Positions 43,944-52,397 of a stretch of DNA of 64,000 bases are shown here, in pieces. How positions within the stretch are numbered: the stretch's first letter is position 1; each line of letters opens with the position of its first letter. The notes below the pieces were generated by a model, which was not told the origin of the DNA, searched no databases, and saw only the letters and a list, made by a program, of their open reading frames with translations. The stretch spans positions 1,240,001 through 1,304,000 of the forward strand of contig CAXXFB010000001.1 of assembly GCA_963674545.2 (NCBI GenBank), read 5' to 3'. The position numbers and the translations under genes are program-made. The DNA is from JABGQS01 sp963674545. Its GTDB lineage: Bacteria > Bacillota > Clostridia > Christensenellales > SZUA-584.

Positions 43944-45328
43944 TACTCCTCCGGCCACTTTTTAGGCGGAGCAAACCCCATCCGCTCCATCAAATCCAGC
44001 TTCTGCGCATCAATCACCGGCGCCGCCTGCCTTATGTCTACGTTCTGCAGCTCAAAGTTTTTTACTACGAATTCCCCGTCTACCAGCACATCCTTTACGC
44101 CGGACGACTGCGCTGAATATACTATCGCAGAAACCCTGTCGCCTTTGGGCAGAAGCTCTGGTCTGTGCGGCGTATGGATTACTATATCCGCAGCTTTACC
44201 AGGCTCTATGCTGCCGCATTCGTCCTTTGCCCCAAGCGCCCTTGCGCCGTTTATCGTTGCCATTTCGAACACATCCTGAGCAGTAAATACGGGAGCTTTG
44301 CTGTGGCATTCGTTGTGCACAACTGCAGTCAGGTACATCTGCGTCGCAATGCTTAGACCGTCACTCCAGTTGCCGGCGTCTGTGCCAAGCGCAATGTTTA
44401 TGCCGCGCTCGTGCATCTCATAGAACCTTCCGCGCATTGCTCCCAGCGCATGCTTGCACGAAGCCCCTGAGCAGTGCACTATGCTTGGCTTTGTCTTTTC
44501 CAAAATATCCATATCGTTGTCTGTAAGGTGCACCATGTGTATTAATGTCGTATCCTCATCCAGCACGCCTATATCATCATAATACTCTACCGGTGTTTTG
44601 CCGTATCTTTTCAGAAACTCCTTAACCTCCGCTTCATACACGCTTGAGTGAATGTGCATCTGCATTGAGTTTCTATTTGCTATATCCTTTGCAGCCGCCA
44701 CTAGCTCTCCGCTGCAGTTTTCCATACCGACCAGACCGACTACTGCCCCGGTTTTTCTGCTTTCAGAACGTTTATACAGACTTATTTGCTCTTCCAGCAG
44801 CTCTATACACCTCTTGGTGCTTTTATTGAATATCTTAAGCTCCGGAACAAAGTTGTCTCCAAGCGCATATCCTGTGTACCCTTTAACGCCAACTACATTA
44901 GCGCCATCAAACGTGTCATTTATATAGAATGCGCTGCCTGTGTCGCCAAACATTGTCGTTCCATTTACCGCCATTTCCATCGTCGCCAAAAGCATACTTA
45001 TACTCTCGTCTTTGCCTGTTATGTTCTGCATCAGCGGAGATTCGAACTCTTCCCATATCTGCTGCCCGGTGAACGTGTCGGGAACTGCACTCCTCGTTAT
45101 ATGCCAGGCCGCATGCTCATGCGCATCGATGAATCCTGGATGGACTATTCCCCCTTCGCAGTCGTGCCGCTTTGCTTCAAACTGCGCAAGAACTTCTGTG
45201 CTTTTCCCGACTGCCGCAATCTTTTTGTTTCTAATGGCAACAGCGCCGTTTTCTATCATTCTTCTTTTATCATCCATCGTGATTATGTAACAGTTATCAA
45301 GGATAAGGTCCGCTTTTATTTTTTTCAT
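43943..45328 (-). CDS. Amidohydrolase of the SsnA/TRZ-ATZ type
   Basis: A 461-residue metal-dependent hydrolase of the amidohydrolase superfamily that includes guanine deaminase, chlorohydrolases and SsnA. The metal site is shown by GFIDAHEHAAWH (HxH), MHIHSSVYEAEV, LIHMVHLTD and LGTDAGNWSDG. The terminal strands with ADIVIHTPHRPE complete the beta-sandwich. ATG 45328 has GGAG six bases upstream; the frame opens earlier (to 45379) but without a good site. It would deaminate or hydrolyse a cyclic amine or amide; the substrate cannot be fixed. It is first in a short operon with the small ORF and the methyltransferase. Confidence 0.87.
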   Translation of the reverse strand: MKKIKADLILDNCYIITMDDKRRMIENGAVAIRNKKIAAVGKSTEVLAQFEAKRHDCEGGIVHPGFIDAHEHAAWHITRSAVPDTFTGQQIWEEFESPLMQNITGKDESISMLLATMEMAVNGTTMFGDTGSAFYINDTFDGANVVGVKGYTGYALGDNFVPELKIFNKSTKRCIELLEEQISLYKRSESRKTGAVVGLVGMENCSGELVAAAKDIANRNSMQMHIHSSVYEAEVKEFLKRYGKTPVEYYDDIGVLDEDTTLIHMVHLTDNDMDILEKTKPSIVHCSGASCKHALGAMRGRFYEMHERGINIALGTDAGNWSDGLSIATQMYLTAVVHNECHSKAPVFTAQDVFEMATINGARALGAKDECGSIEPGKAADIVIHTPHRPELLPKGDRVSAIVYSAQSSGVKDVLVDGEFVVKNFELQNVDIRQAAPVIDAQKLDLMERMGFAPPKKWPEE

Positions 45329-45425
45329 ATCCATCTCCATAAAGCTTAAGATAGTTAAATTATAACATGTACGCATCAATTTTATCCAAGCTTTTTAACA
45401 GTTTTACTAAGTTCGTTTTTAACTA

Positions 45426-45454
45426 TTGACAAAAATTTTTTATTAGTGTAATAT
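45426..45454 (+). promoter_or_regulatory. Strong sigma-A promoter of the marR-MATE operon
   Basis: TTGACA (45426-45431), exact 17-base spacer, TAATAT (45449-45454): near-consensus. It is followed directly by the repeats listed at 45454-45476. Confidence 0.9.
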
Positions 45455-45476
45455 TGCAAAAGGTTGCAAATGCAAC
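45454..45476 (+). promoter_or_regulatory. Probable MarR operator
   Basis: TTGCAAA occurs twice ten bases apart (45454 and 45464), and the second copy is part of the inverted repeat GTTGCAAATGCAAC (45463-45476). The position at the -10 end and start site suits autorepression by the MarR protein encoded next. Confidence 0.6.
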
Positions 45477-45499
45477 TATTTATTTCGGAGGCAGATCGA

Positions 45500-45928
45500 T
45501 TGGATATAAGGATAGGGAAAAACATATCGCTGGTTCAAAAAATGGCGGACCACTATATAAACGAATCGCTCCATCCATTCTCTTTGAACAAGAGCCAGAT
45601 GGAAGTTCTTCTGCTTCTGAAAAGCAGAGACGGCCGCTCTCAGGCAGAGCTTAATGAGCATCTTTTATTCAACAAGGCCTCTGTAACAAAACTGCTTGCG
45701 GGGCTTGAAAAAAGCGGCTATATTCGCAGATGCAACTGCTGCAGCGACAAACGAAAAAACGAAGTACATTTAACAAAAAAAGCCGAAGAGGTGTTCCCAG
45801 CAATCCACAAAACGATATCTTCTTGGGAAAATATGCTGACTGCTGGTCTCTCCGAAGACGAGCAGGAGACTTTTAAATATCTTATAGAGAAGATACGAAA
45901 AAAAATACTAGACGAAGGCAGGCATTAA
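45500..45928 (+). CDS. MarR-family transcriptional regulator
   Basis: A 142-residue winged-helix repressor. The dimer helices flank an HTH in SQAELNEHLLFNKASVTKLLAGLEKSGYIRR (about 55-85), and the wing is CCSDKRKNEVHLTKKA. The usual DxRxxxV/L wing pattern is present as DKRKNEVHLT. I favour TTG 45500, with GGAGG eight bases upstream; ATG 45470 and TTG 45464 are in frame but lie in the operator-like repeats. It directly precedes a MATE pump gene with a one-base gap, the mepR-mepA arrangement, and so likely represses both genes until a drug or metabolite binds. Confidence 0.9.
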   Translation: MDIRIGKNISLVQKMADHYINESLHPFSLNKSQMEVLLLLKSRDGRSQAELNEHLLFNKASVTKLLAGLEKSGYIRRCNCCSDKRKNEVHLTKKAEEVFPAIHKTISSWENMLTAGLSEDEQETFKYLIEKIRKKILDEGRH

Positions 45929-45929
45929 A

Positions 45930-47321
45930 ATGGACAAACATACTTTAAGGATGGGCGAAGAGCGAATACCAAAGCTTATTATATCGATGGCTATCCCCGC
46001 AATAATCTCCATGCTGGTTCAGGCGCTCTACAATATAGTTGACAGCATTTTCGTCGCAAGCATCAGCGAACAGGCTCTTACTGCCTTGTCGCTCGCTTTC
46101 CCGATACAAATTGTAATGATAGCGCTTTTCGTCGGCCTTGGTATAGGGCTTAATTCTGTCATATCCAGAAGGCTTGGCGAGAACAAGATAGACGAAGCGG
46201 TAAACTCTGCTGAGCACGGCTTCCTGCTGGCTTTCATAATATGGGTAATCATAGCCATTTCAGCCATCTTTTTGCCAAAATGGTTCTTTGGATTGTTCAC
46301 AGATGACCCACTGATAATAGAATACGCCACTCAATACGCCACCATAGTCATGATCTTCTCTTTTGGCTTTGTGTTCTCACAGGTGTGCATGAGTATCATG
46401 CAGGCAACGGGCAACATGGTCAGCTCAATGGTAATACAGCTTACTGGTGCGGTAATAAATTTGATACTTGACCCCATCTTCATCTTTGTGTTTGGTATGG
46501 GCGTGCAGGGCGCCGCAATAGCTACAATACTCGGGCAGATAATAGCGATGCTTCTCGCTTTCTTCCTGCTGTTTATAAAGGGCAAAGGTTTGAAGCTGAA
46601 TCTGAAGAAGTTCCACTTCAACCCTCAAATAACAAAGAACATACTGGCGGTAGGCTTTCCCTCAATGATAGTGCAGGGCCTTGGTTCTGTAATGATCACC
46701 GGTATAAACTATATACTCGGCGGCTTTGGTGAAACATCGATAGCCGTTTTCGGTGCATACTTCAAGGTCCAGTCTCTCATATTCATGCCTGTTTTCGGGC
46801 TTGGGCAGGGCACGATGCCTATAACAGGCTACAACTTCGGAGCAAAGAACAAGAAGCGTGTGCTCCACGCAGTACGCTTTAGCTCTATTGCAGCCTTCTG
46901 CATAATGACGCTAGGCACGATTATCTTTCAGGCCTTCCCCGGCGCACTTTTAAAAATGTTTTCCAGCACGCCTGAGATGATAGCTATAGGCATACCCGCG
47001 TTCCGTATACTAAGCTCAGTTTTCCCGGTCGCTGCGTTTATGATAATGCTAAACATATCCATGCAGGCAATAGGCGACGCCTACAAGAGCATGATAGTCT
47101 CGTTTGCCCGTCAGATAGTTGTTCTTCTTCCTGCCGCATGGCTGCTGAGCCGCTCTCTGCAGGAACTCGGCGTATGGCTTGCTTTCCCTATAGCTGAAGG
47201 CGGCAGTCTGATAATAACGGCCATCTTCGCATTAACGACGTATCACAAGAAGATAAAGCACCTTGGCGAGCCTAATAACGAAGAGTTGACGGCGCAGAGC
47301 GTGCCGGACATGGCGGAATGA
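45930..47321 (+). CDS. MATE-family multidrug/cation antiporter
   Basis: A 463-residue inner-membrane exporter with twelve hydrophobic helices in two halves of the MATE/MOP fold. Marks are PAIISMLVQALYNIVDSIFVA in helices 1-2, SISEQALTALSLAFPIQ, and the second-half repeat VGFPSMIVQGLGSVMITG. It resembles MepA and DinF-type sodium- or proton-coupled drug exporters. The 20-residue C-terminal tail is acidic and cytoplasmic. It is coupled to the MarR gene and driven by the strong promoter at 45426. Substrate is unknown. Confidence 0.93.
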   Translation: MDKHTLRMGEERIPKLIISMAIPAIISMLVQALYNIVDSIFVASISEQALTALSLAFPIQIVMIALFVGLGIGLNSVISRRLGENKIDEAVNSAEHGFLLAFIIWVIIAISAIFLPKWFFGLFTDDPLIIEYATQYATIVMIFSFGFVFSQVCMSIMQATGNMVSSMVIQLTGAVINLILDPIFIFVFGMGVQGAAIATILGQIIAMLLAFFLLFIKGKGLKLNLKKFHFNPQITKNILAVGFPSMIVQGLGSVMITGINYILGGFGETSIAVFGAYFKVQSLIFMPVFGLGQGTMPITGYNFGAKNKKRVLHAVRFSSIAAFCIMTLGTIIFQAFPGALLKMFSSTPEMIAIGIPAFRILSSVFPVAAFMIMLNISMQAIGDAYKSMIVSFARQIVVLLPAAWLLSRSLQELGVWLAFPIAEGGSLIITAIFALTTYHKKIKHLGEPNNEELTAQSVPDMAE

Positions 47322-47469
47322 GGCGTTGATATAGATACGTTGTATGTCAGCGGCCTGACGGAACACTGCTTGGGAGCAGCGCAATGGAAGAGCTCAGGAA
47401 GACGGCTGCCGTCTTATAACCAGATGTTCAGTTTCAATATTTACTGATATAAATCCTATTCCTTATATC

Positions 47470-47985
47470 TTATTTTTCTATACTATAAAAATCCCACATT
47501 TCGCCCCTGAATTCCTTCGTTTCTTTAAACTCAGCTCCAGCTTTTTCAAGAACTCTGATTGAACCCAAGTTGGTTTTCTTCACTATCCCGATCACTTCTC
47601 CGAACCCTGCTTCTTCAAATGCGAACCGCAGCATTTCCTCTGCAATCTCTGTTGCGTATCCTCTGTTCCAGTATTCCGGATTTATTGTCCATTCTATCTC
47701 AGGTATGCGTTCTTCTTCAAGATAAGGATTAAGCCCGATCCTCCTGATCACTTTCTCGGTTTCCAGCAACACTAGTGGCAGATTGAAATATCCGCTTCTT
47801 ACATCGGTGTTCTCAATATTCCAACGTATAATCTCTTTTGTTTGCTGTTCATTCCAAACTTCCTCACCGGTATTCTTATGGGTCAACTCATTTGACATGA
47901 TTTCAAATAAGTCCTCAAAATCACTTTACTGCCATTGTCTGACTCTGAGTCTGTCTGTTTTTAATATATATGCTTCATGTTCCAT
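47470..47985 (-). pseudogene. GNAT acetyltransferase interrupted by TAA
   Basis: The frame from ATG 47985 reads MEHEAYILKTDRLRVRQWQ, then TAA (47928-47926), then SDFEDLFEIMSNEL and a normal RimJ/RimL-type GNAT domain (IEWTINPEYWNRGYATEIAE, acetyl-CoA loop; VIGIVKKTNLGSIRVLEKAG). Homologues have Glu or Lys at the stop position in the TERLxLRxWxxxD opening, so GAA to TAA is the simplest change. A restart at ATG 47898 would lose the first strand. It begins seven bases after the FAH-like gene, at the end of the catabolic operon, and may be a dispensable terminal gene. Confidence 0.82.
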
Positions 47986-47992
47986 ATGAAAT

Positions 47993-48640
47993 TTAACCTT
48001 CATACCTCACGTCGATCTCAAATTCCCCGAACGTATCGCTCTTGACAACTATCTTCTCCTGCCCTTCAAGAGCCATCGGCGCATCAACAGGCCCCATGAA
48101 AATCATATCGTTCTTTCTAAAGTGCGCCAGCAACGACATCTCGGCAAGGAACTTATCCGGCTTCCATATCATTCCCGCCATGTTGTATCTTTTCTCTTTG
48201 TCTCCTATGCTCATCGTCAGAACGCATCCGTCCATGTCCAGCTCTTCAATTAGTTCTTTCCCGATTATATGTGTTCCGTCTGACTGCAGCTGATACCAAT
48301 GGCAGCAGCCTAGATCTCTTGGCATGCCTCCCTTAGCCTCACAGTCTTTTATAAGCGACCGCTGATACATGCCGAGGCTTATTCCATAACCCATAACTGC
48401 TTTTTCGCTGCCTTCGCCTACTTTTATATCTTCGCCGATTACTAGAAACAGTTCGGGATAGACCACCACGTCGCTGTAGCTTTTCTTGATCAGTGCTCCC
48501 TGCGAGGCAACGCTCTGCGGAGCGGTTACAAACGGCGGATACGGCATTATGCGCCTTCCCGCAGCCTTGTATGCGCCTTCGCCGTTAAGCTCACCCACCA
48601 TAGTTAAATGCGCCGGGAAATCTTTTACATCATACTTCAT
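47993..48640 (-). CDS. FAH-family-like protein, short paralogue
   Basis: A 215-residue protein matching the C-terminal catalytic fold of FAH/hydratase proteins only loosely: VVVYPELFLVIGEDIKVGE, AVMGYGISLGMYQRSLI, DMDGCVLTMSIGDKEKRYNM and a terminal DTFGEFEIDVRYEG. It lacks the clear DxExE metal triad of the family, so the assignment is weaker than for its neighbour. The start overlaps the stop of the larger FAH-like gene by four bases (ATGA), which suggests the two form a complex. Function may be hydrolysis or hydration of a keto acid in this catabolic cluster. Confidence 0.6.
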   Translation of the reverse strand: MKYDVKDFPAHLTMVGELNGEGAYKAAGRRIMPYPPFVTAPQSVASQGALIKKSYSDVVVYPELFLVIGEDIKVGEGSEKAVMGYGISLGMYQRSLIKDCEAKGGMPRDLGCCHWYQLQSDGTHIIGKELIEELDMDGCVLTMSIGDKEKRYNMAGMIWKPDKFLAEMSLLAHFRKNDMIFMGPVDAPMALEGQEKIVVKSDTFGEFEIDVRYEG

Positions 48641-49575
48641 GCGCCCTTCCCCCTGTTGTCGATTATGTTCATACGCAGTTCTCCTATTCCTTCCATGCTC
48701 ACCTGCACATAGCTTCCATCTCCGTGGCTGTCCCAGTGCTGATATCCGTCATAAGATATGGACGAAGAAGATATCATATCTCCAGGTTGCAAAGTCATAT
48801 AGCTGCTTATATATGACACTACCTCATCAAAGTATATAAGCATTCCCTCGCTTGAACCAACACTCACCAGTCTGCCGCTCTCCTCTTCCCTCGACGCTAT
48901 ACCGTGAGGGTCTTCGATTTCGTCACTTGTCGTTATATACGGTCCTATAGGCAGCGGGAAGTGGGCGTTGCCATTGTAATTTGTTCGGTAAAAATGATCT
49001 ATCAGTTCCATATCATCCTCGTCCATCTTCCACATACCGTCCCTGTAGAACGGCGAGCGGTCATGATAACCGGAGTGATCTATCATCAGTGTATACCCGC
49101 CTATGTAATCAAAAGCTTCTTCTTTTTTAACATCTTTCGCCTGTTTGCCTATGACCGCAATAAACTCCTGATTCCAGCCGCCCGGATGGCTGTCATCATC
49201 AAACACCGCAGTACAGCCATGCCCTGCAAGATTGTGTGTGTAACGCATATCAAAAATCGGCTGCGTGGGAATTACGAGTTTGCATACTCTTGAGAAAATC
49301 GTACTTATTCCTCTCATAGTATACAGATTGGAATACTCACCTACTGGCGGCAGATATTCTGCATGTTCGAGACTGTGCATTCTTTCGTCACCGGGTTTTA
49401 AGCTGATGAGTCTCTCTTCTATCCTTCCCTTTTGGTCAATACTTAGATTCAGAAAAGACTCTATGTCTTCGCTGTTTTCAATGATATCGCTAACGACATC
49501 CGTGTCAATCCATGTTTTGCTCTTTACTATACCAACTTTTGGCTTCCCTTTGTGTATAAATCTTCCGATTTTCAT
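48637..49575 (-). CDS. FAH-family protein, larger paralogue
   Basis: A 312-residue protein with FAH-like features: LYTMRGISTIFSRVCK, FDDDSHPGGWNQEFIAVIGK (acid pair at the metal site position), FDYIGGYTLMIDHSG, PLPIGPYITTSDEIEDPHG and LQPGDMISSSSISYDG. An N-terminal domain of about 70 residues (GRFIHKGKPKVGIVKSKTWID) is typical of FAH-type enzymes acting on ureidoglycolate or 2-keto-3-deoxy acids. It is coupled to the shorter paralogue downstream and preceded by the nitroreductase gene. The exact reaction is not readable. Confidence 0.75.
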   Translation of the reverse strand: MKIGRFIHKGKPKVGIVKSKTWIDTDVVSDIIENSEDIESFLNLSIDQKGRIEERLISLKPGDERMHSLEHAEYLPPVGEYSNLYTMRGISTIFSRVCKLVIPTQPIFDMRYTHNLAGHGCTAVFDDDSHPGGWNQEFIAVIGKQAKDVKKEEAFDYIGGYTLMIDHSGYHDRSPFYRDGMWKMDEDDMELIDHFYRTNYNGNAHFPLPIGPYITTSDEIEDPHGIASREEESGRLVSVGSSEGMLIYFDEVVSYISSYMTLQPGDMISSSSISYDGYQHWDSHGDGSYVQVSMEGIGELRMNIIDNRGKGA

Positions 49576-49595
49576 AAACTTCTCCCTATATAGAA

Positions 49596-50162
49596 TTAGT
49601 CATTGATTATTATGTCGCTGAGTTTTCTTTTAGGAACATGATGGACACTGTTTTCGTCACGCCAATATTTAATATCGTCGCCTACAGCCTCATCTATTAC
49701 GACCTTCTCCGCCGGATACCCTAGAGCCACAACCAAAAGCGTCTCGTAGTTGCTATCCAGACTCAGTACTCCTTCGAGCTTCTCTCTGTCTACAGCCCCC
49801 AGCATACAGCCTCCAAGCCCTTTTTCGACCGCTCCAAGCAGTATGCTCTGTGCTGCAATGCCCTCGTCATAATCTGTGCTCGATTTTCTTTCCTTGTCCT
49901 TCAGCATAACTATGAAAGCCGTGGCCCTTTCCCCTTCCTGCGGGCTCCAGCCTTTAAGATATCCTGCCCATTTAAGACAGTCATTTATTTTGTTGTTCAT
50001 CTGCTGATCGTTTGAGATATAGAACCTGAGTGACTGCATATTGGCCCCTGAAGCCGACAGCCTTGCAAGATCTACAAGCTCTATTAAAACTTCTTTTTCA
50101 ATTTTTTTCGTTTCATCAAACCTTCTGTATGACCTGTTTTTTAATATAAGATCTTTTAGCAT
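49596..50162 (-). CDS. Nitroreductase-family FMN oxidoreductase
   Basis: A 188-residue flavoprotein of the NADH oxidase/nitroreductase superfamily. FMN-contact features are NRSYRRFDETKKI at the N-terminus, ARLSASGANMQSLRFYI, and the C-terminal LLGAVEKGLGGCMLGAV with VVALGYPAEKV. Such enzymes act as dimers on flavins, quinones or nitro compounds, and some are dehydrogenases of ring or unsaturated substrates. It sits in the middle of the catabolic operon between the Gfo/Idh/MocA and FAH-like genes with short gaps, so an enoate- or imine-type reduction in that route is possible. Confidence 0.88.
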   Translation of the reverse strand: MLKDLILKNRSYRRFDETKKIEKEVLIELVDLARLSASGANMQSLRFYISNDQQMNNKINDCLKWAGYLKGWSPQEGERATAFIVMLKDKERKSSTDYDEGIAAQSILLGAVEKGLGGCMLGAVDREKLEGVLSLDSNYETLLVVALGYPAEKVVIDEAVGDDIKYWRDENSVHHVPKRKLSDIIIND

Positions 50163-50175
50163 CGCTCTCCCCCTT

Positions 50176-51138
50176 CTATTCTCCTACTATGTTCTTTTCG
50201 TTTGCTTCGTAAAGATCTTCACATATCTTCAATACCTTCAGACCGTCCTGTGCAGTTACGTAATCTACCTTTTCGCCCCTGCATGCTCTTTCGAACATTT
50301 CAAACTGTTTTGCGAACATCTCGTTCCTATCGACTCTATAACTTATGCTCTGCGAATCGCCTTTCTCTGGTTTTGTACACAGGTTGCCATTGAAATCGTA
50401 ATGCATCCTTCCATTCTCACATACTATATCCAGCGTCCTTCCACCATCAAGAACATAATCCATGTGAATGCTTGCTATCGTTCCGCTTTCATATTGCAGT
50501 ATTATCTCAGCAACATCGTCACAGGAAAGCTCTTTCTTTACCTGCAAATCTACAAAACAAGCATACCTTTTTATTTCTCCGAACAGATACCTTAAATAAT
50601 CTATCTCGTGACTGTAGTCATATATAATGCCGCCTCCGGTCTCATAACTTTTACGATAATCACTCTTGTTAAGTACCAGCGTGATTGCAGCATTAAGGTT
50701 TACTCTCACTGATATGGGCTTGCCCAGTCTCCCGCTGTTTAGCAAACCTTTTATTTCACTAAGTCCAGGATACACCCTTAGCGTATACCCTACCATCAGC
50801 GTTCTGCCGGTGTTCTCTGCAGCCATTACCATTCGCCAAGCATCCGAAATACTGCTGGCAATAGGCTTTTCTACAAGCACATTACAGCCGGCTTCCATTG
50901 CAGCTATGGATGCATCCGCATGATATGCATTGGGCGTACATACGACCACAGCATCAAACTGTGCCTTGATTGCATCCTCTAAATCATAGTAAACCTCGCT
51001 TATGCCATATTTTTGTCCTGCATCGTCTGCGTTATCCCTGTCCAGTTCGCAGATGCCGATCTCGTGTCTGCCAGTAACTTTTAAAACTTCTATATGCCGT
51101 CTGCCTATTGAACCTGCCCCTACAACCAAAACCTTCAT
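50176..51138 (-). CDS. Gfo/Idh/MocA-family oxidoreductase
   Basis: A 320-residue NAD(P)-dependent dehydrogenase. The Rossmann fold opens with VLVVGAGSIGRRHIEVLK, ICELDRD gives the acidic cofactor contact, AVVVCTPNAYHADA and the catalytic-Lys motif VEKPIA follow (near residue 95), and the C-terminal alpha/beta domain has GGGIIYDYSHEIDYLRYLFG with the conserved Asp-His pair. The family oxidises or reduces sugars, inositols and sugar acids. It belongs to the amino-sugar-like cluster and lies 13 bases before the nitroreductase gene. Substrate unknown. Confidence 0.92.
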   Translation of the reverse strand: MKVLVVGAGSIGRRHIEVLKVTGRHEIGICELDRDNADDAGQKYGISEVYYDLEDAIKAQFDAVVVCTPNAYHADASIAAMEAGCNVLVEKPIASSISDAWRMVMAAENTGRTLMVGYTLRVYPGLSEIKGLLNSGRLGKPISVRVNLNAAITLVLNKSDYRKSYETGGGIIYDYSHEIDYLRYLFGEIKRYACFVDLQVKKELSCDDVAEIILQYESGTIASIHMDYVLDGGRTLDIVCENGRMHYDFNGNLCTKPEKGDSQSISYRVDRNEMFAKQFEMFERACRGEKVDYVTAQDGLKVLKICEDLYEANEKNIVGE

Positions 51139-51182
51139 AACAACGCTCCTTTGCTTTTTTTCGCCGGATAAGCTTCTGTTCT

Positions 51183-51677
51183 TTATTCTCCGGCTATATG
51201 TATTCTGACAGTCCTTTGCCTAGCCCTGACCTGGTCAAAATCTGCAAAGTATATCCGTCCGAATTCACCTAAGATTAGCTCGCCGTCTTTAATAGGAACT
51301 GTCACGCTTCTTCCAAGCAGCACAGATCGCAAGTGTGCATCCGTATTAAGGCTCCAGAAAGCCTCTTCATTTCGCTCCCTGCCTGCGATCTCGATATGTT
51401 TTGGTCCGGGGTGAAGATACTGCCCTTCTGTTGTACAAGTCGGGAACAGTTTACTAAGTCCATCCGTCATGTCCTGCAATATAAACTGCTCTCCGTAATA
51501 GTTGACATCGTCCGACTGCTCCTGAACCAGCACACTGCACGTTGTGTGCTGTGAAAACACCACCATAAGTCCGTTTTGAACTCCGCTGCTTTTCAAGATA
51601 TCCTTTGCTCTGTCGGTCACGTCCTCGAACGTCACACGCCTGTCCGATTGTATTTTGAACTCCTCATTAAGATACAT
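51183..51677 (-). CDS. yjbQ: YjbQ/UPF0047 family protein
   Basis: A 164-residue protein of the YjbQ family, a trimeric beta-barrel with a metal site. Family motifs are VVFSQHTTCSVLVQEQ (about 40-55), YLHPGPKHIEI, AHLRSVLLGRSVTVPIKDG and GELILGEFGRIYFADFD. Escherichia coli YjbQ has secondary thiamine phosphate synthase activity, but the physiological role is not settled. It sits two bases after the TIM-like gene and may be a maturation or phospho-transfer enzyme in this operon. Family call is secure, function weak. Confidence 0.92.
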   Translation of the reverse strand: MYLNEEFKIQSDRRVTFEDVTDRAKDILKSSGVQNGLMVVFSQHTTCSVLVQEQSDDVNYYGEQFILQDMTDGLSKLFPTCTTEGQYLHPGPKHIEIAGRERNEEAFWSLNTDAHLRSVLLGRSVTVPIKDGELILGEFGRIYFADFDQVRARQRTVRIHIAGE

Positions 51678-51679
51678 AA

Positions 51680-52393
51680 CTATCTTCCTTTCGTTCTCTC
51701 GTTATACGCCGCTCTCACAGCCGCTATCATATCATTTACCATTCCTACGGGATCAGCTGCTTTTATTATACCGCTCGTTGATCCCGTTGCGTCAGCTCCG
51801 TTTAAGATAACATCATACACATCGTTTGCATCCTTTATCCCTGCACTGTGCATTACCTTTATTGCCGGATTTATCTTTGCAATAGTATCGTTTATACGGC
51901 ATACGAGCTCTACATCTTCTTTCGTACGCTTGCCTCCGCCGATAAGCTCCGGCGATTCTGCAAGTATCATGTTCGGCGAAAGCTGTGCTACTGCACAAGC
52001 CTGCTCAAATGTGTCCGCACACACAAAAGTTGCAAGCCCAAGGCTGTCCGCACGCTTTATACACTTTTGTATCTCGGCAAGTTCCAACGGTCTCTCAGCG
52101 TGGTTAAGCAGCGTTCCATTGGCTCCGGCATCCTTTAACGCCTCCGGAAGCGCCATCCCTATTCCCCGCCCCGGAGTGATGCTATCCATGTGCTGCGCAA
52201 ACACTTTCAACCTTTTCGTTGCCGCTGCTATAGAAGCAATATCTGTATAAAGAGCAGTATAAATGACATCTACATCATACTTTTCAGTTGCTCTTTCGGC
52301 AGCCACTGCTAGCCCGACTGACTGCTCGCCGTATATATACGCCTTTGGCCCTATCTCGAAAAAAGGAGCTTTTATCTTGAATCCCTTATACAT
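51680..52393 (-). CDS. Triosephosphate-isomerase-like enzyme (archaeal type)
   Basis: A 237-residue TIM barrel resembling archaeal TPI: LKVFAQHMDSITPGRGIGMALPEALK (the QHxD site), GANGTLLNHAERPLELAEI (LNHSER-type loop), FVCADTFEQACAV, NMILAESPELIGGGKR (catalytic Glu) and HSAGIKDANDV, DATGSTSGIIKA (phosphate loop). The usual housekeeping TPI would be in a glycolytic operon, so this one probably isomerises another ketose or tetrose phosphate, as erythrulose-phosphate isomerases do. ATG 52393 with GTGAGG is preferred; an earlier in-frame ATG lies in the SDR gene. It starts four bases after the SDR stop. Confidence 0.85.
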   Translation of the reverse strand: MYKGFKIKAPFFEIGPKAYIYGEQSVGLAVAAERATEKYDVDVIYTALYTDIASIAAATKRLKVFAQHMDSITPGRGIGMALPEALKDAGANGTLLNHAERPLELAEIQKCIKRADSLGLATFVCADTFEQACAVAQLSPNMILAESPELIGGGKRTKEDVELVCRINDTIAKINPAIKVMHSAGIKDANDVYDVILNGADATGSTSGIIKAADPVGMVNDMIAAVRAAYNERTKGR

Positions 52394-52397
52394 ATCC

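Noticed and set aside
47322..47469. AAGACGG/CCGTCTT hairpin (47399-47415) as terminator of the MATE gene
   Set aside because: The stem is good but no T-run follows; the evidence is too weak to list it as a feature.
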